64,000 nucleotides of DNA from Tritrichomonas musculus. Its lineage: Eukaryota; Parabasalia; Tritrichomonadida; Tritrichomonadidae. Both the position numbers and the translations under genes were made by a program. The DNA lies in the NCBI GenBank assembly GCA_039105265.1, contig JAPFFF010000019.1:1830501-1894500 (forward strand), read 5' to 3'. The notes beneath the pieces were generated by a model. It was not told where the DNA came from. It saw only the letters and a program-made list of their open reading frames with translations, and searched no databases. Positions 57,591 through 64,000 of this stretch are shown here, piece by piece; position 1 is the stretch's first letter, and each line of letters opens with the position of its first letter.

Positions 57591-58556
57591 AATTGAATTA
57601 TTTTTAATAAAATAAAAATAACAATGTAATTTACATATATAAAAATATTTATTTGTGCTCTAAAAGAGAGAAAATGTAATTACTCTCTTACATTTATAAA
57701 ATTTTATAAATTGAATGGTTTATTTTTTATTTTTTTAAAATTTTAAAACACAAATATTTTTACTCCTAGTGACTAATATAATTTAAAATCCTATCATAAT
57801 AGAGAAGGATATATATATATATATATATTATTTTATAATTTAATAATAATGAAATCAACCAGCTCTCGCACCTCTGTTTTTTGATTTACAATCGTTTCAT
57901 TGAAATTTTGGTTTGATATTAGAGAAATATTATAAAAAGGTTTTTTGTTTTTTTGATTATGCATGTTTGCTTATTTCAAATAAAGTGAAGTCTTTGAATA
58001 TAAAATGAAATGATTATTTTGAGTTTTTTATTAAATAAAAAGGTCAATTATTTTACCTATTTGTATCAATTTTTACTATAAAAATTTGAAAGATTTTTTG
58101 TTTCAAATCATCCATCAATGATGTTTTTCATTATTTTATCAAAGATAAAAAAAGAATTTAGTTATTTATTGAAAGCATTTTCTAAGCAAATTTTTGTTTC
58201 ATTTTGTTTTTTGATCAAATATAAAACTAGATTTATATATTTGTGGTTACTTTCTTATTTATAATAATGGATAACTTGATTGGTGTATGTATTCATTATA
58301 AAAACAAAAGTAATCATTAACATTTTAGGCAAAATTAATATCAATGTAATATATTATTATTTTAGACCTTAAATATAATTTATATAGAGAAAATGGTATA
58401 CTTATTTTGTTTTTAACTTTTAATGGTCTTTATATTTATATTTATATTTCATCATGATATCTGGATTACTCTTTTAGAAATTATAATATAAACTTTTTGC
58501 ATGAGCTTATTCAATTTTTTTTTGTAAATCATTTAAAATATTATATATGAATTTGT
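57591..58556. other. AT-rich intergenic region
   Basis: About 960 bases with no gene. Contains a (AT)10 microsatellite at 57809-57828 and several ATTTTATT-type words. It should hold the promoter of the SEL1L-like gene, but no clear Inr can be assigned. Confidence 0.6.
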
Positions 58557-61172
58557 ATGTTTTTGTTCATTCTGTTTATTTGGCATTCAGTTGAACCATG
58601 GAAATCAGCTTTATTGTCAGTAGACGTAAATTATCTTTCTGTTCCACCAATTTTTGCCATTGTTTGGCCAAAACAGTACAAAAATTATTCGAAACCAATT
58701 TTTTGCGATCTTCTTAGCGTGGGCAAAAAAACTAATCAAGATATAATATTAAATGAATACGATCAATATAATATTAAAACAAATTTTTCAGCTCATCGTA
58801 TATTAAATGATTTAAATTACAAAAAAAATCCTCAAAAATTGAAGAAAGATTTATTTAATTACTGTATAAAAGAGAATATATCGCAAGCTTGCTTAATTCT
58901 CGGCAGGATCTATGAATTTGGCGCCTATAATGAAACGGATAATCTAAGTTTATCGTATTTTTTTTACAATCGAGTTTTATCGCTGAATGATTCCTCAGCA
59001 AACTCGCCTTTGTCATTTTTCCATCGTCATATATATCCAAACATGCCTCTCTCAATTATTGATGATTACAGCTCGCATTCAATTGAGTCAATACTCACAA
59101 AATCAATTCAATTTGAAAACGGCTTTGGGCGACCGTTATCTTGTCAAAAAGTTTCAAAAGAACTTATCCTCGTTTCCGATGTCCTGGCCGACATGTACTT
59201 CCAGCAGCCTGGGCCATACATCGGCGCGTCGCTCGCGAAGGCGGCAAGTAGAAATGAGAGGAAAACGATCAGAAAAAATGAAAAAATGGTGAAAAATAAT
59301 GCCAGCGCAAACTCAACCGCCGCGTGGGAAATGTACAAGGAGGCACTCGTGTACTTGGTCAGGCCGTACCCGTCAGATGACGAGCTTAGAATGGCAAAAG
59401 TACTCCTAACTAGGGCGCTCAGAGGTGGCTGCAAAGAGGCGCTGCCTCTGCTCGCGAGGCTGCAGGCGTTGATGCCAAAAAACGCAGAAAAAAGTGGAAA
59501 TGAAGACGATCAAGACAAGAAAACTGACGGCGGCAAGGGTGATGAAAGTGGCGCACAGAGCAAGAAGAGTGATGAAAGTGGCGCACAGAGCAAGAAGGTT
59601 GATGAAAGTGGCGCACAGAACAAGAAGAGTGATGAAAGTGGCGCACAGAGCAAGAAGGTTGATGAAAGTGGCGCACAGAACAAGAAGAGTGATGAAAGTG
59701 GCGCACAGAACAAAAAGGTTGATGAAAGTGGCGCACAGAGCAAGAAGGTTGATGAAAGTGACGCACAGAGCAAAAAGGTTGATGAAAGTGGCGCACAGAG
59801 CAAGAAGGTTGATGAAAGTGGCGCACAGAGCAAAAAGGTTGATGAAAGTGGCGCACAGAGCAAGAAGAGTGATGAAAGTGGCGCACAGAGCAAGAAGAGT
59901 GATGAAAGTGGCGCACAGAGCAAGAAGAGTGATGAAAGTGGCGCACAGAGCAAGAAGGTTGATGAAAGTGGCGCACAGAGCAAAAAGGTTGATGAAAGTG
60001 GCGCACAGAGCAAGAAGAATGATGAAAGTGGCGCACAGAACAAGAATGGTGGAGCTGGCATGCAGCAAGATGGTGGCTTACACTACGATAGAGATGACTA
60101 CCCGATATTCAAGAGCAAGTTTCCATTTGACGAGAACCATCCAGTCCACCAGTCCGAGCTTCTCACGATGATCGAGCCGCTTATCGAGCGCGGGGATCCT
60201 GAAGCGCTTCTTCTAGCGAGCGGCTACTACATGCGGAGTTCCGCTGCGATCATCTTCAAGCCGCATCTGTCAGCCTCGATTATCCAGTCGATTGCTGAGT
60301 CCGAGTATCCGCCAGCCATCCACAGGCTCGGCGAGCTGACCTATTTTGGCCTCATGCAAATCAAGCGGAGTGCAAAAGACGCCTTCATCCTCTACGCGAA
60401 GGCCGCCTCCTGCGGTTACAACCCGTCAATCCTCGCTGCAGCCAAGCAGCTCGTTGGCGGCGATGGTGTTTGTGAGGATTGCGAATCGGCAGTTTCACTT
60501 TTGAGAGGAATAATTGACGTTGGTCCCTGGTCTGACTTTTACGACAAATTTGTTCTTCTGAAAAAGTCGAAAGTAGCATTTTTGAGGATGGTAGAAATGG
60601 GCCTGACGCCGCCAATTTGGCTTGATGATGTGACCAAAAACGACATTGAAATGTATGACCAGATAGGCTCTCAAAAAGTAAATGATTCAGATGTATTTGA
60701 CATTGATCAGTGCGTGCTGGATCTTCCTGATTCGATGCAGAAGCAGTTGATAAATTATGTCAACTTTTTGAATAGAAATCCGCCGTTTTGTTCGTTAATA
60801 ACCGCCAAGTTTTTGAGTGTTCATTCCCTTCCTATGAATTTGAGAAACGATCACTATTTGGAGAAGATTCGCCTCGCAAGAAAAGGTGACTCGGCGGCAC
60901 TTTTCTGGCTTGTGATGCACTCGAACATCAGTGACTCTCTGCGCTGGCTGGAAAGGCTGGAATCTTTTCCAATCAACACGTTTTATCTTTCCCGCTTTTT
61001 GAAAGTTTGGATTGTTGTAAAAAGCTGTCTAACTTACAGAAGCCTCGCTGAGTTTGAGAAGCTCATTCTTAAGATGATTGTTTCGCCATTTTTCAATGAT
61101 TTGCTCATCTTCTTGGTGACATCTTTATTTGTATTTTTTATTACTATTAGAATTCATTATTATCTATCTTAG
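58557..61172 (+). CDS. SEL1L/Hrd3-like ER membrane protein with SEL1 repeats (871 aa)
   Basis: A hydrophobic N-terminal segment (MFLFILFIWHSVEPW) looks like a signal peptide, and the C-terminus has one membrane helix (LLIFLVTSLFVFFITI) and a very short tail. In between lie SEL1-like alpha-alpha repeats (ISQACLILGRIYEFGAYNE; GDPEALLLASGYYMR; PPAIHRLGELTYFGLMQ with AFILYAKAASCGYNPS). This layout fits Hrd3/SEL1L, the luminal partner of the Hrd1 ubiquitin ligase in ER-associated degradation. Residues 328-497 are 17 copies of a charged 10-residue unit, unusual for the family. The part at 59160-60480 is markedly richer in G and C than its ends and neighbours. Confidence 0.75.
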   Translation: MFLFILFIWHSVEPWKSALLSVDVNYLSVPPIFAIVWPKQYKNYSKPIFCDLLSVGKKTNQDIILNEYDQYNIKTNFSAHRILNDLNYKKNPQKLKKDLFNYCIKENISQACLILGRIYEFGAYNETDNLSLSYFFYNRVLSLNDSSANSPLSFFHRHIYPNMPLSIIDDYSSHSIESILTKSIQFENGFGRPLSCQKVSKELILVSDVLADMYFQQPGPYIGASLAKAASRNERKTIRKNEKMVKNNASANSTAAWEMYKEALVYLVRPYPSDDELRMAKVLLTRALRGGCKEALPLLARLQALMPKNAEKSGNEDDQDKKTDGGKGDESGAQSKKSDESGAQSKKVDESGAQNKKSDESGAQSKKVDESGAQNKKSDESGAQNKKVDESGAQSKKVDESDAQSKKVDESGAQSKKVDESGAQSKKVDESGAQSKKSDESGAQSKKSDESGAQSKKSDESGAQSKKVDESGAQSKKVDESGAQSKKNDESGAQNKNGGAGMQQDGGLHYDRDDYPIFKSKFPFDENHPVHQSELLTMIEPLIERGDPEALLLASGYYMRSSAAIIFKPHLSASIIQSIAESEYPPAIHRLGELTYFGLMQIKRSAKDAFILYAKAASCGYNPSILAAAKQLVGGDGVCEDCESAVSLLRGIIDVGPWSDFYDKFVLLKKSKVAFLRMVEMGLTPPIWLDDVTKNDIEMYDQIGSQKVNDSDVFDIDQCVLDLPDSMQKQLINYVNFLNRNPPFCSLITAKFLSVHSLPMNLRNDHYLEKIRLARKGDSAALFWLVMHSNISDSLRWLERLESFPINTFYLSRFLKVWIVVKSCLTYRSLAEFEKLILKMIVSPFFNDLLIFLVTSLFVFFITIRIHYYLS
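59538..60047 (+). repeat. 30-bp tandem repeat, 17 copies (10-aa unit)
   Basis: The in-frame unit encodes (S/V/N)DESGAQ(S/N)KK. It varies mainly at residue 1 (Ser or Val) and residue 8 (Ser or Asn), with one Gly to Asp change in copy 8. The unit lacks stops in most other frames, which explains the long empty frames seen on both strands here. It inserts a flexible charged linker between two SEL1-repeat blocks. Confidence 0.95.
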
Positions 61173-62476
61173 TGTTTTATTCTTTCTTATATATTTAAAA
61201 TTAAATTGGTTGAATAAAAAATAAAATAGATGAAATTATTTGTTTTGTTTTCGAGTGATTCGAATTATATATTTTGTTGTTTCCTTGTTGCGAAGCTTGT
61301 CTTTTTCTAATATATTATTGTTATTCAAAGATCCTTAGAATTGAAACTTCTAGAACAGATTTTTAGATGAATTATTATTATTATTATTCAAACAAAAAAT
61401 TTGAGTAAAAAAAAAAAAAAACGATGTATTATTTTTGGTCGAACTTGTATGTGATATTTGATGGAAGTGAAGCATTTAGTGATTCTATTTTTAAACAAAT
61501 TACTTGAATCTTGGATGTATGGATTTTATTGATGATTGAACAAAACAGAAAACCTTAACAAATCAAAACTCATGATGATTTCTTTCTTAATAAAATTTTA
61601 TTTATATTATGAATATTCATAATTTATATGAAACTGGTCTCAATAAAAATTTTAAAGAATATTCGATGTTGGCCATTCTTTTAAAGAAATTACAAATAAG
61701 CTAATGAATTCAAAAAGTTATTTGATTTTTAACAAGCCTAATTGCCAAAATCAAGTTAAAAATTTAGAACGTTGTAATTTTTCAATGAAAAATTCTTTGA
61801 ACATTAAAATTAAGATTAGAAAAGATATCTTTCATGTAGTCTATTATGAATAATTGTATCTAACGGTAAAAGATGGCTAATACAACTTTTAAAATTATAT
61901 TTTGCTTATGCTTTTACTCATCAACAGTTGATATTAATAAATCAGTTGTTTTATAAAGAATAGAAATGAGAGCAGTTGGAATTGATGAAATTTTTATCAA
62001 TTAGTCTAAAATTTGATCCTTTTTGATTTGAATTAAAAGTGTGTTTTCAATGGAAAAAATTTTGTCTTTTTCAATAATCTAAAATTTTTGGCATGGCATA
62101 AATTTGTTTTTAATATTTTATAAAACATGTAATTTTCTATTTATCAATTTATGACATATTTTATTATTGAAATATAAATATTCAAAATTTTAAAGATTGG
62201 ACAAAAAAAAACTTTTCCCAATGGCATATAATTAATTGAAGATTCAATATTTGGTTTCTTTCCTAATATATTGATATATTTTTAATATAATTTCTTATAT
62301 ATAATAAATAATATGTTTAATTTTATATATTTATTGTTTATTACAAAATAAATTAATTTTTGAAATGAAAATTTTCGAAATTTTGGATTTTTGATAACTA
62401 AAAATCCGTAATCAAATGAATAAAAATGAAATTTATCAGTATTTTTTTGTAGATTAACCGATATATAATCTTTTTT
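61173..62476. other. AT-rich intergenic region
   Basis: About 1.3 kb with no frame of note on either strand, a few TTATTATTATT runs near 61370-61390 and a 15-A run near 61409. Nothing else is recognised. Confidence 0.6.
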
Positions 62477-63022
62477 CTATTTAATTAACCTGACAATTAT
62501 TTCATGCCCTTTCATATAATTTAAATCTTCAATTTTTTCTGTTTGTTGCAATTCCTTTCCTTTGTAAAAGAATCTCAGCATTCTTATGTTTTCTAAATGA
62601 AAATCATTTATTATTTTTGGAATACAATTTTGAAGATTTTGTTTTGGATCACATCTAACTATAGTTCGTGGCCCAGAAATAAGAGTAAAAGAAATATCGA
62701 TATATCTTTGTTCTAAAAGATAATTAACATGGCTTATTGATGTTGTTTTTGATAATATTGATTATGTTTGCTGAATTTGCTCATCAGTAGATTGTTTTTG
62801 ATTTTCGATATGGACATATATTGTAGTTCCTTTAATATATCCAATTTTATTTAATGTTTCATTATCATCCAATTTGTGATCATTATAGATTAAGTAAACA
62901 TTATTATAATTGACCAATCTGAAATAATTGATAACTCTTTGAAGGATAACTTTAACTGTTTCATCTGAGTTCCATTCTAAAGCAATGCTAGGGCCTGAAA
63001 CTTGAGCAAAAACAACAAACAT
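62477..63022 (-). pseudogene. Tandem ubiquitin-like-domain gene interrupted by TAA
   Basis: The first frame (63022-62762, 86 residues) has a ubiquitin-like pattern: a beta start (FAQVSGPSIALEW), a helix, then VYLIYNDHKLDDNETLNKIG and YIKGTTIYVHI. It stops at a TAA (62762-62764). The same frame stays open for another 94 codons to a TAG at 62477-62479. That part encodes a second, related ubiquitin-like domain (FTLISGPRTIVRCDP ... FFYKGKELQQTEKIEDLNYM with GHEIIVRL). The two domains share SGP near the start and KGxxIxV near the end. So this is either a two-domain gene with a nonsense codon or a functional short protein plus a dead second half. Confidence 0.65.
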
Positions 63023-63294
63023 AAATTAAATAAATAGTAAGACATTCATTTTTTTCTTTCAATTAAATAGAAAATTTTCATAATATATTTGATATACAAT
63101 GATTTAAATTATAAAATTTAAAATAAAAATGTATTTTAAGATATACTATATATTATAATTATATATTTAATTAAATATTTGGAAAATATCAAATTTTTAT
63201 TAAAATATTTTAAGTATTAAATGATGCCAAAAAAAGTTTTATTCAAAATTGAATTTTTAAACAGTCAAAAGCAAAATTTTCAATTCAAACTAAA

Positions 63295-64000
63295 ATGATC
63301 GTTTTGATGATACTCTCTTTTCTCCTTTTATTATTCATTATTCTTTTTTCACGAGCCATTTATTGTGCTCTAGGAGCTCGAAAACTTTCGCCCAAACCCC
63401 CTCCTGCTTCGCAATCCTGTCAAGACAAATATTCCAATCGTTTATCTCAAATGATCAAATGCGCCACAATCTCAAGCAAAGACAATTACGATGACACTGA
63501 ATTTTCTAAACTACGAACAACTGTTGAAACTCTATTTCCCAACCTCCATCGCCAATCAGATCGACAAATATTCGGTAATGATTGTTGGGTTTACAGAATC
63601 AAAGGGCAAGACAGCAGTCGCCGTGTCATGCTAATGAGCCATCACGACGTAGCTCCCGTTGAAGGCGACTGGAAGTACCCGCCATTTTCTGGAACGATTA
63701 GCGACGGCAGAATTTGGGGTCGGGGGACCGTTGATACCAAAACATCACTTTTTTCAGAATTACAAGCGATTGACGAGCTACTTGAAGAAGGCTGGCAGCC
63801 TCCGATAGATGTGTTTTTGGGCTCATCGCACAACGAAGAAGTAGCAGGTGATGGAATTCCTCTTGTTGTTAAATATTTTGAAAGTCGAGGTGAATATTTT
63901 GACCTTGTTCTTGATGAAGGTGCTGTCATATCGTCGCCGATGCCAGGCGTCTCATGCAAGTGCGCAATGCTTGCTATTCACGAGAAAGGCACATTAATAA
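63295..64000 (+). CDS. M20 family metallopeptidase (carboxypeptidase S/PM20D1-like), 5' part
   Basis: The frame starts at ATG 63295 behind AAACTAAA and runs off the window with no stop, so it is partial. An N-terminal hydrophobic helix (MIVLMILSFLLLLFIILF) is probably a signal anchor. The M20 metal-site motifs follow: SHHDVAP, GRGTVDTK and SSHNEEVAGDG, giving the His, Asp and Glu-Glu of a two-zinc exopeptidase. DEGAVI follows later, as in the family. Relatives act in vacuoles or as secreted N-acyl amino acid hydrolases. Its codons are richer in G and C than the flanking DNA. Confidence 0.85.
   Translation, partial: MIVLMILSFLLLLFIILFSRAIYCALGARKLSPKPPPASQSCQDKYSNRLSQMIKCATISSKDNYDDTEFSKLRTTVETLFPNLHRQSDRQIFGNDCWVYRIKGQDSSRRVMLMSHHDVAPVEGDWKYPPFSGTISDGRIWGRGTVDTKTSLFSELQAIDELLEEGWQPPIDVFLGSSHNEEVAGDGIPLVVKYFESRGEYFDLVLDEGAVISSPMPGVSCKCAMLAIHEKGTLI

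Noticed and set aside
59406-60171. Long frames on both strands across the SEL1L-like gene
   Set aside because: They are produced by the 30-bp repeat, which lacks stops in several frames. The plus frame of 871 codons explains the locus.
1-64000. tRNA, rRNA or snRNA genes
   Set aside because: I looked for GC-rich structured stretches and tRNA box A/B patterns and saw none convincing; a covariance search was not possible.

Overview
The window looks like nuclear DNA of a parabasalid protist, most likely a trichomonad such as Tritrichomonas or Trichomonas. The basis is very AT-rich spacers, intron-less genes, start codons sitting directly behind short Inr-like motifs, an R2R3 Myb protein, BspA-type leucine-rich repeats and, above all, Maverick/Polinton elements. 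TAA, TAG and TGA all act as stops, so the code is standard. The species is an inference; no rRNA or marker gene is present.

Positions 1-691 are AT-rich spacer. Positions 692-26455 are a complete Maverick (here M1) with near-identical terminal inverted repeats that begin AGTAG and 5-bp target duplications (TCATT). It encodes a retroviral-type integrase, a protein-primed family B DNA polymerase, an A32/FtsK-type packaging ATPase, an adenain/Ulp1-type cysteine protease, a major capsid protein, candidate minor capsid proteins, two very large fibre-like proteins, an HNH endonuclease and several small proteins. All large frames are open, so M1 looks intact and recent. The virion-type genes (protease, minor capsid, integrase, ATPase, pX-like, capsid) run as one block on the minus strand from 25283 down to 16420. 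The polymerase and fibre genes fill the left half.

After a 616-bp spacer comes a second Maverick of another family (M2, 27077-41967), also with AGTAG termini and a 5-bp duplication (CCATT). Its capsid block is colinear with M1 on the plus strand. It lacks a recognisable protease, and its capsid gene is frameshifted. Its polymerase is cut after the first exonuclease motifs and joined to the tail of the fibre region, which itself carries an in-frame stop. M2 is therefore a deletion derivative with fresh-looking ends, probably mobilised in trans.

Positions 41973-47077 are non-coding, with an inverted-repeat element, a 98-99-bp degenerate tandem array, a TA-flanked element of about 0.95 kb and short repeats. 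Host-type genes follow: an R2R3 Myb protein (minus, 47078-47920), and a giant 2273-residue protein (49301-56122). The giant protein joins a homeodomain-like segment, 42 near-identical 25-residue repeats, BspA-like leucine-rich repeats and a P-element/THAP9-like transposase core. Next are a decayed GH31 alpha-glucosidase pseudogene (56620-57590), a SEL1L/Hrd3-like ERAD protein with a 17 x 10-residue repeat (58557-61172), a tandem ubiquitin-like gene broken by an in-frame TAA (62477-63022), and the 5' part of an M20 metallopeptidase gene running off the window at 64000.

The strongest leads are: the two neighbouring Mavericks and their shared target preference; an Asn in place of the catalytic Glu in both integrases; a conserved Cys/His module in the polymerase N-terminus; repeated dynein-light-chain-type motifs in M1 proteins; the chimeric, decayed M2; and the giant homeodomain/repeat/BspA/transposase fusion.
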